Below, piece by piece: positions 16,278 through 25,500 of a stretch of 64,000 nucleotides of DNA (positions are counted from its first letter, which is position 1; every line of letters begins with the position of its first letter). The translations under genes and the position numbers were made by a program. The notes under the pieces were generated by a model. It worked only from the letters and a program-made list of their open reading frames with translations, ran no database searches and was not told the DNA's origin. Source of the stretch: Streptomyces sp. CB01201 (GTDB lineage: Bacteria; Actinomycetota; Actinomycetes; Streptomycetales; Streptomycetaceae); the NCBI RefSeq assembly GCF_002803085.1, contig NZ_NNBJ01000012.1, forward strand, positions 62,001 through 126,000, in the 5' to 3' direction.

Positions 16278-16976
16278 ATGGAGTCCCAAGTACGTGGCGG
16301 GACCAGATGGAAGCGGTTCGCGCTGGTCATGGTGCCGAGCGTGGCCGCGACGGCCGCGATCGGCGTCGGCCTGGCACAGGGCGCGCTTGCGGCGTCGTTC
16401 AGTGTGTCGGGTGTCGACTTCAAGGTGACGGCCGAGAAGCTGGACGGCGACAATCTGTTGCAGTACGGAAGCGTTGCCACCGGCAAGAACCTCGCGGGTG
16501 GAGACGAGAACCACCCGGTGGTGGTCTCGGGCTTCAGCCACGCCGGCATCGACAAGATGTGTCAGTCGGTCGTTCAGCCGGTGCCGTTGCTCGGCTACGT
16601 GACGATGAAGCTGAAGGCGGGTGGGTCGCAGCAGATCCAGGCGGACAACATCTACTTGGATGTTTCCGAGCTCTCGACCAACGCCCAGTTCACCCACATC
16701 GACATCGGTGTCGCGGCCGGCGAGGGCAAGAGGGACAAGGACGGCAACCTCGTCACGCAGATGCAGCGGGACAAGGACGGGAACATCCCGAAGGGTTCGC
16801 AGTACGGCTTCGCCCAGCGCGCCGACAAGGCGGTGCTGAGCGACGTGGAGCAGCGGGCGTGGGCCACCACGGCCGGGTCCTTCAAGCTTCCCGGTCTCAA
16901 GCTCAGTCTGGCCGTGGACAAGGATCCGAAGAAGAACGAGTGCCAGCCCTGGGCCACGGAGTGGCGCAACCAGTAA
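16278..16976 (+). CDS. DUF6230 family secreted/anchored protein
   Basis: A 232-residue protein of a Streptomyces family formerly misannotated as cholesterol esterase; there is no catalytic serine motif. A basic N-terminus and hydrophobic segment (about 12-40) ending in ALAASF suggest Sec export, with or without cleavage. The mature part is beta-rich with two cysteines (KMCQS and NECQPW) that could form a disulfide. The ATG is fixed by GGAGGAAA. It is the first gene of a three-gene operon with a DUF6114 membrane protein and a Ser/Pro-rich protein. A strong intercistronic stem-loop follows it, so this protein may be made in excess of the next two. Function unknown. Confidence 0.88.
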   Translation: MESQVRGGTRWKRFALVMVPSVAATAAIGVGLAQGALAASFSVSGVDFKVTAEKLDGDNLLQYGSVATGKNLAGGDENHPVVVSGFSHAGIDKMCQSVVQPVPLLGYVTMKLKAGGSQQIQADNIYLDVSELSTNAQFTHIDIGVAAGEGKRDKDGNLVTQMQRDKDGNIPKGSQYGFAQRADKAVLSDVEQRAWATTAGSFKLPGLKLSLAVDKDPKKNECQPWATEWRNQ

Positions 16977-16985
16977 GCACTCCGT

Positions 16986-17025
16986 CCAGTGGCCGCTGAC
17001 CGCTTCGGAGTTCAGCGGCCACTGG
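16986..17025 (+). terminator. Intercistronic stem-loop between DUF6230 and DUF6114 genes
   Basis: Perfect 14-bp arms CCAGTGGCCGCTGA and TCAGCGGCCACTGG with a 12-base loop, starting 9 bases after the DUF6230 stop. It is probably a partial terminator or RNA-stabilising hairpin. Confidence 0.75.
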
Positions 17026-17074
17026 AACCTCTCCATCTTTCTCACAGCAATTGCGGTACCAGGGAGCTGTTTCC

Positions 17075-17605
17075 ATGAGCGCCGAGACCACGGGTTCCCG
17101 CGACTTCCGATACTGGCGGCTTCGGTTCCGGGCGTGGAGGGGCCAGCGGCCTTTCTGGGCCGGGCTTTTCACCATGGCCGGCGGCGTGCCCATCATGTAC
17201 TTCCCGTACGCCAACATGCACCTCGGCAACGTCACGCTGGCGATGTCGACGACGGCCGGTGCGGGCTCTCTCATCATCGGCGTCCTGTTGGTCACGCTCG
17301 GTCTCACCATGTGGTTCCACAGCGTGGTGCGGACGTTCGCGGGCATCGCGGCGATCCTGCTGGCGCTGATCTCCATCCCCATCGCCAACATCGGCGGCTT
17401 CGTCATCGGCTTCCTGCTCGCCCTCTTCGGCGGTGCGCTCGCCTGTGCCTGGGTGCCGGCCAAGCCGCGTCGAGGGGACAAGCAGACGGAGTCGACGGAC
17501 GTAACGCCCGCCGGTCCCGCGCCGGAGGGCGAGTCGGAGCCGTCGGCAACCGCCGCTAACGAAACGACAGTTGACGCCAACGGCGGGAGGAACAGTGCGG
17601 GGTGA
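17075..17605 (+). CDS. DUF6114 integral membrane protein
   Basis: A 176-residue membrane protein with four hydrophobic segments (about 28-44, 52-76, 80-105 and 107-128). The N-terminus is basic (RDFRYWRLRFRAWRGQRPFWAG). The cytoplasmic or extracytoplasmic tail is rich in Thr, Pro and Glu. The pattern matches DUF6114 proteins, which are usually adjacent to DUF6230 genes. The ATG at 17075 follows AGGGAG. The end overlaps the next gene by 11 bases. It may anchor or export its partners; that is inference only. Confidence 0.87.
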   Translation: MSAETTGSRDFRYWRLRFRAWRGQRPFWAGLFTMAGGVPIMYFPYANMHLGNVTLAMSTTAGAGSLIIGVLLVTLGLTMWFHSVVRTFAGIAAILLALISIPIANIGGFVIGFLLALFGGALACAWVPAKPRRGDKQTESTDVTPAGPAPEGESEPSATAANETTVDANGGRNSAG

Positions 17606-18950
17606 CGAGACGCAGCTGGACTCGACCGGAGGCGGCGACCCGCGGGGAAGAAAGGGGCCGCGGCACGCGGCCCCGAGGAAGTCGCTGCTGACCAAGTGGC
17701 ACATGCCCGCAGGCAAGGCGATGGCACTCGCCGCCATGCCCACGGCCGTGCTGGTCGGAATGAGCCTCACGCCCAAGCTCGCGATGGCCGACGAGAAGAC
17801 GGACATTCCGTTCGCTCCCGGCCCGTGTGTGACCCGCTCGGACAGTCCCTCGGCCTCGCCGAGCCCGTCGAGCAGCGCGTCCGGCAAGGCGTCGCCGAGC
17901 CCGTCGGCGTCGGCGTCGGCGGACAAGAAGGCGGACGACAAGGCCGCCGACTCCAAGACGCCCACGCCCACCGCCTCCGGTTCGGCCGGGGACGCCGTGG
18001 ACAAGCTCCTGAAGCCCGCGACCCAGCCCTCGGGCAAGCCGTCGACGGCCCAGCCGCCGGCGAGCAAGTCCGCGCCTGCGACGCCGCCGGCTGCCAAGAC
18101 GAAGAACCCGCTGGACCCGCTGGGTCTGGGGGACGCGCTCAAGGATCTGTTCGGCATTCACGACACGCCGTCTCCGACGCCCACGCCGAGCGACTCGACA
18201 CCGCCCGCGCCGAAGCCGTCGGCGAGCACGGCCACGCCCAAGTCCTCGGCCAAGCCGTCGACGAAGTCGGCCAAGCCGAGCACTCCCGCGGCGAAGCCGG
18301 GCGGCAGCGCGCTGGACAAGACGGCGGAGGAGATCAAGAAGGCGGCCGAGGAGACGGGCCAGAAGGTCTCCGAACTCCCGGACGCGGCAAAGGGGTTGGA
18401 CCCGAAGAAGGACGCGGCCATCCCCGATGGCGCCAAGCCCCCCTTCCCGTGCCCGACCGCCGACCCGAAGGCGCTCGCGGCGGCCAAGCTGGACGGCGGC
18501 GTGCCGACGCTGCCGACCCAGCCATGGATCCTCAAGAGCTCGAAGCTCACCCTGGTGGGCCTGAACTACGAGGGCATCGTCGAGGTGAAGGCGGGCGACA
18601 CGACGAAGAAGGTCCTCAAGTTCACGGCCTCGTCCGTGAAGATCGACAACCTGGACCAGCAGGTGTACGGACCCGAGGTGAACGGCAAGCCCACGACCGC
18701 CCACGTCGTGGCGCGCTCCGGCTCGACCTCGACCATCACCAACGGCACCGTGACGATGTACACGGAGGAGCTGAAAGGCAACCTCTTCGGCCTCATCCCG
18801 GTCACCTTCAGCCCGGCGACCCCGCCACCGCTGAACGTCCCGCTCGCCATCTTCACCAATGTGACGGTCCGTCAGGCCGGTCAGTTCGGCGGCACGCTGA
18901 CAGTCCCCGGCCTGCACAACTACGTCACCGAGGGCAATCCGACGACGTAA
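17595..18950 (+). CDS. Ser/Pro/Ala-rich surface protein of the DUF6230-DUF6114 operon
   Basis: A 451-residue protein starting at a GTG preceded by GGGAGG and overlapping the DUF6114 gene by 11 bases. A basic N-terminus and a hydrophobic export segment (about 40-62) ending AMADEK are followed by a low-complexity Ser/Pro/Lys/Ala linker (about 75-275) resembling cell-wall-spanning stalks. A compact beta-rich C-terminal domain (about 300-451) contains LKFTASSVKIDNLDQQV and IPVTFSPATPPP. There is no sortase motif. The C-terminal domain has a rhythm like that of DUF6230 (hydrophobic strands plus a Lys/Asn-Asp motif), hinting that it is a stalked relative. No function known. Confidence 0.85.
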   Translation: MRGDETQLDSTGGGDPRGRKGPRHAAPRKSLLTKWHMPAGKAMALAAMPTAVLVGMSLTPKLAMADEKTDIPFAPGPCVTRSDSPSASPSPSSSASGKASPSPSASASADKKADDKAADSKTPTPTASGSAGDAVDKLLKPATQPSGKPSTAQPPASKSAPATPPAAKTKNPLDPLGLGDALKDLFGIHDTPSPTPTPSDSTPPAPKPSASTATPKSSAKPSTKSAKPSTPAAKPGGSALDKTAEEIKKAAEETGQKVSELPDAAKGLDPKKDAAIPDGAKPPFPCPTADPKALAAAKLDGGVPTLPTQPWILKSSKLTLVGLNYEGIVEVKAGDTTKKVLKFTASSVKIDNLDQQVYGPEVNGKPTTAHVVARSGSTSTITNGTVTMYTEELKGNLFGLIPVTFSPATPPPLNVPLAIFTNVTVRQAGQFGGTLTVPGLHNYVTEGNPTT

Positions 18951-18981
18951 CCCAAGTACCCATCCGGGAGCCGCAGTTGAT

Positions 18982-19020
18982 CCGTGGACCGCATCCCCCT
19001 CCAGGGGGTGCGGTCCACGG
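18982..19020 (+). terminator. Terminator of the DUF6230 operon
   Basis: The arms CCGTGGACCGCATCCCCCT and AGGGGGTGCGGTCCACGG pair with one bulged T across a 2-base loop, 32 bases after the stop. Confidence 0.85.
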
Positions 19021-19143
19021 CCATGTCGTGGTCCTGGCCGGTTCCGGGTCCAATTCCCCGCGCGTCCGGGGGCCGACGGCACCCCGAATGGGGACCTTCG
19101 GCGGGCGTCCGGCGGGGCGGGGTGGTCGAGACTCGGGAGTAGC

Positions 19144-19163
19144 AACCTACGGTTCCGTAGGTT
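19144..19163. promoter_or_regulatory. Palindromic operator upstream of nitronate monooxygenase gene
   Basis: AACCTACGG-TT-CCGTAGGTT is a perfect 9-bp inverted repeat ending 70 bases before the ATG. It is typical of a TetR-family operator; no TetR gene is adjacent. Confidence 0.65.
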
Positions 19164-19164
19164 C

Positions 19165-19205
19165 GAGCTCTCGGGCTCCCGCCGGGAGCTCTCGGGCTCC
19201 CGCCG
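19165..19205. repeat. 21-bp tandem duplication in the leader
   Basis: Two copies of GAGCTCTCGGGCTCCCGCCG lie back to back between the palindrome at 19144 and the start codon at 19234. Confidence 0.85.
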
Positions 19206-19233
19206 CACCGCCCCGACGAACGGACCACACCCC

Positions 19234-20748
19234 ATGGCGACAGCCCGTCCAGCAGCCCGGCCGCAGATCATTCAGGGCGGCATGGGTGTCGCCGTGTCCG
19301 GGTGGCGGCTGGCCCGGGCCGTGGCGGGGCGGGGGCAGCTCGGGGTGGTGTCGGGGACCGCGCTCGACGCGGTGCTCGCGCGGCGGCTTCAGCTCGGTGA
19401 CCCCGGCGGGCACATGCGGCGGGCGCTCGCCGCCTTCCCCGTGCCGGAGGCCGCCGCGTACGTGCTCGACCGGTACTTCGTCGAGGGCGGGGTCGCGCCC
19501 GGGGAGCGGATGCGGGCCATGGCGCGGCTGCGGATGGATCGGGGCGAGAGCGCCGAACTCCTCACCGTGCTCGGTAACTTCGTCGAGGTGTGGCTCGCGA
19601 AGGAGGGCCACGACGGGCCCGTCGGGGTCAACTACCTCGCCAAGATTCAACTCGCCACCGCACCAGCCCTGTTCGGCGCGATCCTCGCGGGTGTCGATCA
19701 TGTACTGGTCGGCGCCGGGATACCCGGGCAGATTCCCGCCCTCGCCTCCCGGCTCGCCCGCGCCGAGCCCGTCACCACCCTGGTCGACGTGGAGGGGGAC
19801 GACGCGCCGATTCCGTATACGTTCGATCCGGGACGGGCTCTCATGGGTCAACTCCCGCATCGGACAACGCCTTTGCGGCGTCCGGACGTGCTCGCCATCG
19901 TCTCGCTGCCGGTGCTCGCCTCGTACCTCGTGCGCGATCCCGCCACCCGGCCCGACGGATTCGTCATCGAGACGCACCGGGCCGGCGGGCACAGCGCGCC
20001 GCCGCGCGGGAAGCTCGTCCTGGACGGGGCGGGGGAGCCCGTGTACGGGCCCCGGGACCACCCGGACCTCGCCAAGGTCGCCGCCCTCGGCATCCCGTTC
20101 TGGCTGGCGGGCGGCGCCGCCCACCCCGAACGGCTCGCCGCCGCAAGGGCGTTGGGGGCCGTCGGGGTGCAGCTCGGCAGCGTGTTCGCGCTCTGCGAGG
20201 AGTCAGGGCTGCGGGACGATCTGCGCGCGGAGCTGAGGACCCGGGCCCGCGCCGGGACCCTGCGGGTGCGCAACGACCCCCGGGCCTCGCCGACCGCCTT
20301 CCCGTTCAAGGTCGCCGAACTCCCCGGCACCCTCTCCGAGGAGGCCGTACGCGCGGCCCGCCGGCCCGTGTGCGACCTCGGCTACCTGCGCACCCCCGCC
20401 CGCTCCGCGAGTGGCGCCCTCGTCTATCGCTGCGCCGCCGAGCCGATCACCGCGTACGTGCGCAAGGGCGGCGAGGCCGTGGACACCGCCGGGCGGGTGT
20501 GTCTGTGCAACGGGCTGCTCGCGACGGTGGGGCTCGGCCAGCGCAGGCCCGGCGGCGCGGTCGAGCCGCCCGTCGTGACCATCGGGCAGGACCTCGGCTT
20601 CCTCGACGACATCAGCCCGGACGGCCGCCCCTACACGGCCGCCGAGGTCATCGACTGGATGACCGGGGTCCGGACGACCGCGGAGCAGGTGGCCGCCGTC
20701 CCGGCGGCCGGGGTCCCGGTTCCCGCTCAGCCCACCGTGTCGGTCTGA
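19234..20748 (+). CDS. Nitronate monooxygenase-like FMN enzyme (2-nitropropane dioxygenase family)
   Basis: A 504-residue TIM-barrel flavoprotein family member. IIQGGMGVAVSGWRLARAV is at the N-terminus, GVNYLAKIQLATAPALFGAILAG near 130, the conserved ETHRAGGHSAPPRG near 250 supplies the catalytic His region, and the phosphate-binding end has FWLAGGAAHPERLAAARALGAVGVQLGS. It is about 150 residues longer than simple nitronate monooxygenases. The extra C-terminus contains CLCNGLLATVGLGQ, making it closer in layout to larger PfaD-like members. Substrate uncertain. Its last 22 bases overlap the end of the convergent carboxypeptidase gene. Confidence 0.87.
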   Translation: MATARPAARPQIIQGGMGVAVSGWRLARAVAGRGQLGVVSGTALDAVLARRLQLGDPGGHMRRALAAFPVPEAAAYVLDRYFVEGGVAPGERMRAMARLRMDRGESAELLTVLGNFVEVWLAKEGHDGPVGVNYLAKIQLATAPALFGAILAGVDHVLVGAGIPGQIPALASRLARAEPVTTLVDVEGDDAPIPYTFDPGRALMGQLPHRTTPLRRPDVLAIVSLPVLASYLVRDPATRPDGFVIETHRAGGHSAPPRGKLVLDGAGEPVYGPRDHPDLAKVAALGIPFWLAGGAAHPERLAAARALGAVGVQLGSVFALCEESGLRDDLRAELRTRARAGTLRVRNDPRASPTAFPFKVAELPGTLSEEAVRAARRPVCDLGYLRTPARSASGALVYRCAAEPITAYVRKGGEAVDTAGRVCLCNGLLATVGLGQRRPGGAVEPPVVTIGQDLGFLDDISPDGRPYTAAEVIDWMTGVRTTAEQVAAVPAAGVPVPAQPTVSV

Positions 20749-21971
20749 GGCCTGTTCCGCTTGCCCCGGGTCAGGACCAGTACGCCCGCGCCGGCCGCCA
20801 CGACCACGGCGGCGCCGATCCCGGTCCAGCCGAGCGCGCCGATCCCGGAGGAGTCCGCCGAGCCGGCCGCCGTGCCGGAGGTGGCGGCCTGGTACCCGGT
20901 GGCCTGCTTCGGCGGGTCGAGGGTGCCGACCGGCTTGGCCTTGCCGGCCGCCGCGAAGCCCCAGTCCAGGAGCTGGCGCATCTCGGTGTACACCTTGTCG
21001 TGCTTGTTCTCCTGCGGGTTCATCACCGTCACCACGAGGGTGTGCCCGTCGCGCCGGGCCGCCTCGGCCAGGGTGTTGCCGGCGTTCGTGGTGTAGCCGT
21101 TCTTGCCGCCGATCAGGCCGGGGTACTTGGCCACCCCGTCGATGCCGGACAGCATGCGGTTGGTGTTGGAGATCCCGAAGGGCTTGCCCTTGGTGTTGGG
21201 GCCGCCGGGGAAGTCGGCCGACGCCGTACCGCAGTACGTCTTGAAGTCCTGGTTCTTCAGACCGGAGCGCAGGAACAGCGCCAGGTCGTACGCGGACGAC
21301 ACCTGGCCCGGCGCGTCATAGCCGTCCGGGCTCAGGACGTGGGTGTCCCTGGCGCCGAGCGCCTGCGCCTTCTTCTGCATGTCGGCGACCGTCTTGGGGA
21401 CGCCGCCGTTCATCGCCGCGAGTACGTGCACGGCGTCGTTGCCCGAGCGCAGGAAGACGCCGCGCCACAGATCGGGCGCCTGGTACGTCTGGCCGGGCAC
21501 GATGCCCACCGCGCTGCTGCCGTCGCCCATGCCCTTGAGGTCCTCGTCGCTGACCTTGCGGCTCGCGTCGTGCGCCACCCCGGGCAGCACGGTGTCCGCG
21601 AAGAGCATCTTCAGGGTGCTGGCCGGGGGGAGCGGCCAGTGTGCGTTCCGCGCGCCGAGCACCTGGCCGGTGTCGGCGTCCGCCACCACCCAGGACAGCG
21701 CGGACAGTCCCGGCGGCAACGCCGGTGCGCCCGCGCCGACTTGATCGCCCGCCCGGCCCAACTGGGCGCCGCCCAGCTGCGACATGTTCGCCGGCGGCTC
21801 CTTCTTCGGCTCGCCGCCGGGCGCCCCGGGCGTCGCCGACTTCACCGCCTTGACCGGCTTCGCGGGATGACCGCTCGCGACGGCCGGGGCGACGGCGGTG
21901 GCGGCGGTGATCGCGGTGGCGGTGAGCGCCACGAGTGCGCGTCGGACCTGTGGCGATATGGGAGGACGCAT
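20727..21971 (-). CDS. D-alanyl-D-alanine carboxypeptidase (DacA/PBP5-like)
   Basis: A 414-residue penicillin-binding-protein-type peptidase (S11 family) that trims D-Ala from peptidoglycan stem peptides. It has a signal peptide (about 1-32, ending AVAS), a Pro/Lys-rich linker, and the catalytic domain with STLK near 119-122, SGN near 177 and GKNGYTTNAGNTLAEAA in place of KTG, a variant usual in Streptomyces DacA proteins. A C-terminal membrane helix (about 378-402) and a basic tail (RGKRNRPQ) anchor it outside the membrane. It is monocistronic and convergent with the nitronate monooxygenase gene. Confidence 0.93.
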   Translation of the reverse strand: MRPPISPQVRRALVALTATAITAATAVAPAVASGHPAKPVKAVKSATPGAPGGEPKKEPPANMSQLGGAQLGRAGDQVGAGAPALPPGLSALSWVVADADTGQVLGARNAHWPLPPASTLKMLFADTVLPGVAHDASRKVSDEDLKGMGDGSSAVGIVPGQTYQAPDLWRGVFLRSGNDAVHVLAAMNGGVPKTVADMQKKAQALGARDTHVLSPDGYDAPGQVSSAYDLALFLRSGLKNQDFKTYCGTASADFPGGPNTKGKPFGISNTNRMLSGIDGVAKYPGLIGGKNGYTTNAGNTLAEAARRDGHTLVVTVMNPQENKHDKVYTEMRQLLDWGFAAAGKAKPVGTLDPPKQATGYQAATSGTAAGSADSSGIGALGWTGIGAAVVVAAGAGVLVLTRGKRNRPQTDTVG

Positions 21972-22095
21972 GCACGCGAACGTACCTCAGGAGGTGTCAC
22001 GGTTCTGATCCGTCCGACCGTGGAATTTGCCACGTCTTGTTCATGGAACGGCCAAGCGCCGCAGCCCGTCCACCAGCCTGCGGGCCCTGGACACG

Positions 22096-22134
22096 GGTGT
22101 GGCCCGCACCCCCGGAGGGAGTACGGGCCACACC
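22096..22134 (-). terminator. Terminator after the toxin-immunity operon
   Basis: Perfect 11-bp arms GGTGTGGCCCG and CGGGCCACACC around a 17-base loop. It lies between the immunity gene end (22203) and the D,D-carboxypeptidase start, in a 231-bp gap without genes. Confidence 0.75.
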
Positions 22135-22155
22135 GTACGGGCCGGTGTTCGCGCG

Positions 22156-22212
22156 GGCCGCGCGCTAGACCCCCGGCCGCGCGCTAGACCCCCGGCCGCG
22201 CGCTACGCCCCC
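22156..22212. repeat. 19-bp tandem repeat overlapping the 3' end of the immunity gene
   Basis: Three units of GGCCGCGCGCTAGACCCCC (the third with one C/A-region change) at 22156, 22175 and 22194. The third unit includes the stop codon of the small gene at 22203, so the end of that gene appears to have been duplicated twice. Confidence 0.8.
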
Positions 22213-22556
22213 GGCTTCGGGCCTGCGTCGATGCGGTCGGCCCTCGCCTGGAGGTCCGCCGCGATGTCGTCCCAGTCGGGGCCGAAGTTGTACAGGTCCG
22301 CCGCGGCCTCCCGGAGCAGGCCGGCATCGTCGGGACGTTGCAGGCAGGCGATCCGGTAGGACAGGTTGCGGGCCCACACGGGCAGCCCGGACCAGTCCTC
22401 CGCGATGACCACCCGCAGCATCTCGCGGATGGCGTCCGCGTCGGCGTAGCTCACCGCCTCGATGAACTCGTGCTCGGGCAGCGCGAATCCGGGCTCGGCG
22501 TCCGCCGGGCGGCCGCCGGCCATGACGGCACGCGCCAGGGAGATCAGGTCGGTCAC
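22203..22556 (-). CDS. Probable immunity protein for the adjacent toxin
   Basis: A 117-residue acidic, mostly helical cytoplasmic protein without signal or membrane segment. The GTG start has GAGGAG 8 bases upstream, and that site directly follows the toxin stop codon 14 bases away, so the two are tightly coupled. I do not recognise the family by name. Size, lack of export signal and placement just downstream of a large secreted protein with a modular C-terminus are the standard signature of a polymorphic-toxin immunity gene. The call rests on this context, not on homology. Confidence 0.65.
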   Translation of the reverse strand: MTDLISLARAVMAGGRPADAEPGFALPEHEFIEAVSYADADAIREMLRVVIAEDWSGLPVWARNLSYRIACLQRPDDAGLLREAAADLYNFGPDWDDIAADLQARADRIDAGPKPGA

Positions 22557-22570
22557 GGGGTCAGCTCCTC

Positions 22571-25500
22571 TCAGGGGCCGGGCCAGTAGGTGCTGCTGTC
22601 GATGATGTCATCGGTGATCTGCATGATGCGGTACCCGACCTCCACCTTGCCGATCTTGAAGGTCCTGGTCAGGGCCTGGACACCGGGGCCCGCCTTCGGC
22701 AGCTTGCCGCCCTGGCCGAGATAGGTCACGACGTCGTTGATGATCGCCTTCTCTACCTGGTCCGGCGTGAGGTCCGTGAGCCGGAAGTCCTTCAGGGTGC
22801 CCGGACCGGGGTGGGCGCGGTAGAAGGAGTGGCCGGTCTTGAACCGCCAGGTGTAGCCGCCGGCCTGGACCGCCCGCCGCATGTTGACGAGGGCCTCGCC
22901 CGCCTTGGAGATCTCCTTGAACTCGCCGATCTCCATGTGCGCGCTGGCCACGACCTTCGCCCGCACCAGCGACCGCAGCCGCTCCACCGTCCGCTCGGCG
23001 ATCCGCAGCGAGCGGAAGAAGTCGGAGAGGCCGGAGGAGATGGCGACGATCGCCTTGCTGACCGCCGGGATCTTCCCGATGACCGCCACCAGGCTGGCCA
23101 CGTTCACCAGCGTCCACAGGCAGCTCTCGACATCGCCCGACGAGAAGCAGCGCTTCGCGTCGGTGACGCCGACGACGTCCAGGAGCACCTGGCCGCCGTT
23201 CTCGATCACCCAGTCGATGACGCTCTTGTTGGAGTCGGCGAGCGCCTTGCGGAACTCGTCCACACAGGCCTGCCCGCACTCCTGGCGCAGCGCCGCCTCT
23301 TCGTCGGACGTCAGATCGGGACCCGCGTTCCCACTGCCGCCGTCGCCCTTGCTCGCGGCGAGTGCCGCCGCGCGCTGCTCGGCCTGGAACTCGCGGAGCT
23401 CCTCCTCGGCGTGATCGGCCGAGGCGTCCGCGTCCTTGGCGTAGCCGTCCGCGTTGGAGGCGGCCTCCTCGGCGGCGGTGGCGTCCGACTCGGCGGTGGT
23501 CGCCGTGGCACGGGCGCTCGACGCGTCGCCCTCGGCGGCCGAGGCCGCCGAGCGGGCGCCGCTCGCGCTCTGCTCCGCGTCGGTCGCCGAGGCGCGCGCC
23601 GCGGTAGCGGAGGTGCCGGCGGTGGTGGCCGCCTGCTGCGCGAACATCGCGTCCTCGTTGGCCTGCCGGTCGTACTCGACCGTGTGGGCCTCGGCCGTCT
23701 TCGCCGCCTTGGCCGCCGCTGCGGCCTCGGACGCGGAGGCCCGGGCCTGCCGCACCGACACGGTGGCGGCCGCAGCGGAGTCGGCGGCCTGCGACGCGGC
23801 GGTGGCCGCGGCCTTGGCGTCGGCGTCGGCCTTGGCGGCGAGCGCCTTGGCCTCGGCGGCGGCCTTCGCCGCCTGGTCGGCCTTGGCCTGGGCGACGGCC
23901 GCCTGCTGGTCGGCGGCCGACTTGGCGGCCTGCCCGGTCAGTACGGCCAGGCCCGCCGAGGAGTCGGTTTCCTTGTACGGGGAGCCGAGCTCGATGGCGT
24001 CGTTGGCCGGCTTGACGACCTGGAGCGCCGAGTCACGGGCGGCGGTGGCCGCCTGCGCGGTGGCGAAGGCGAAGCCCGCGGTCTGAACGGCCGTCGCCGC
24101 GGCGGCGGTTGCCTCGGTCCGGGCCGCCGTCGCGTTCTGCCGCGCCACGACGGCCTGCTTGGCGGACTCCGCCGCGAGCGCCTGGGCGTTCTTCACGTTC
24201 TGCGCCGCGGCCTCCGAGGCCTCGATCGCGTCGGCCGCCGCCGCATGCGCCTTGAGCACCGCGGCGTGCGTGGTCGCGGCGTCGGCCGCCGCTCCGTCCG
24301 CGGCCGCCTGCGAGCGTGCGGCCGCGCCCTCCGCGCGGGTGGCGGCCGCGTCCGCGGCCTGCGACGCGGCGCCCGCGTCATTGGCCGCCGAACGGGCCGA
24401 AGTGGCCGCGCCGGTGGCCGCGTTGGCGGCGTTGCGCGCGTCCGTGGCGGCCTGCCGGGTCTCGCCCGCGGCCGCCGTCCCCTCGGCCGCCGCGGCAGCC
24501 GCCTCCAGAGCCTTGGCCCGGGCGGTGGTGGCGTCCTTGTTGCGGTCGGCGTCCGCCGCGTCGTTGCGGGCGTTGAACGCCTTCAGCTCGGCGGTCTCGG
24601 CATCCGCCCGCTTGCTGGCGGCGGTCGCGCCCGCCGTCTCCGCGTTCTGCCGCGCGGCGCTCGCCGCGGCCTGCTGGGTCTGCGCCCGGGCCTCCGCGTC
24701 GGCTGCCTTGGCCCGCTCGCTGTCGGCGGTGGCGCGCTCGGCCGCCGCCCTGTCCCGCTCGGCCTCTGCGGTGGCCCGCTTGGCGTGGGCGTCTGCGGCC
24801 GCGGTCTTGGCGGTCGACTCGGCGGCCTCGGCCTTGGTCTGGGCGGCCTTCGCCTTGGTGGCGTTGTCGGCGGCGGCCTTGGCCTGCAGGGCCGCGCCGT
24901 CGGCGGCGGCCTTGGCCTGCGCCGCGGCCTCCTCGGCGGCCTTGCGGCGGAACTCCGCCTTCGAGGCGTGCGCCTGTGTCATCGCCAGGGCGTTGAGCGT
25001 CTTGCTGTCGGCGGCCGAGGCACGCGTCGCGTTCGACGCCGTCTCGGTGGCCTTGGCCGCGGCGAGGGCGGCCGCGGCCGACGCCTTGGTGATCTGGGCG
25101 GCCTGCTGCCCGTACAGCAGACCGCGCCCGCGCGGCACGCCCGCCGCGTCCGCGATCGCGTACGCCGCCTGCTGGGCCCTGTCCACGGCGTCGGCCTGCG
25201 CCTTGGCGTCGAGGGCGGCCCGCGAGGCGACGTAGAGCCGCCCGGTGGCCCGCGCCTTGGCGTTGGCGATGTCGACCTTGACCTTCGCGAAGTCGGCCTT
25301 CGACGGGTACGAGAGCCCCGCCTTGGCCGGGTCGGCCTTCAGCCAGTAGGCCTCCCAGTCGGCGAGCCGGCTCGCGATCAGGGACTGGCCGAGGGATTCG
25401 CCCATCGCCTGCGTCGCGATCTGGAGGTCCTTGTTGGCCTGCGCCTCGGCGGTCAGGACGGCGCTGCGCTGGTCCTTCTGCCCGGCGAGTTCGGCCTGCC

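Noticed and set aside
16278..16976. Calling the DUF6230 protein a cholesterol esterase
   Set aside because: No GxSxG or other esterase motif is present; the old label is not supported by the sequence.
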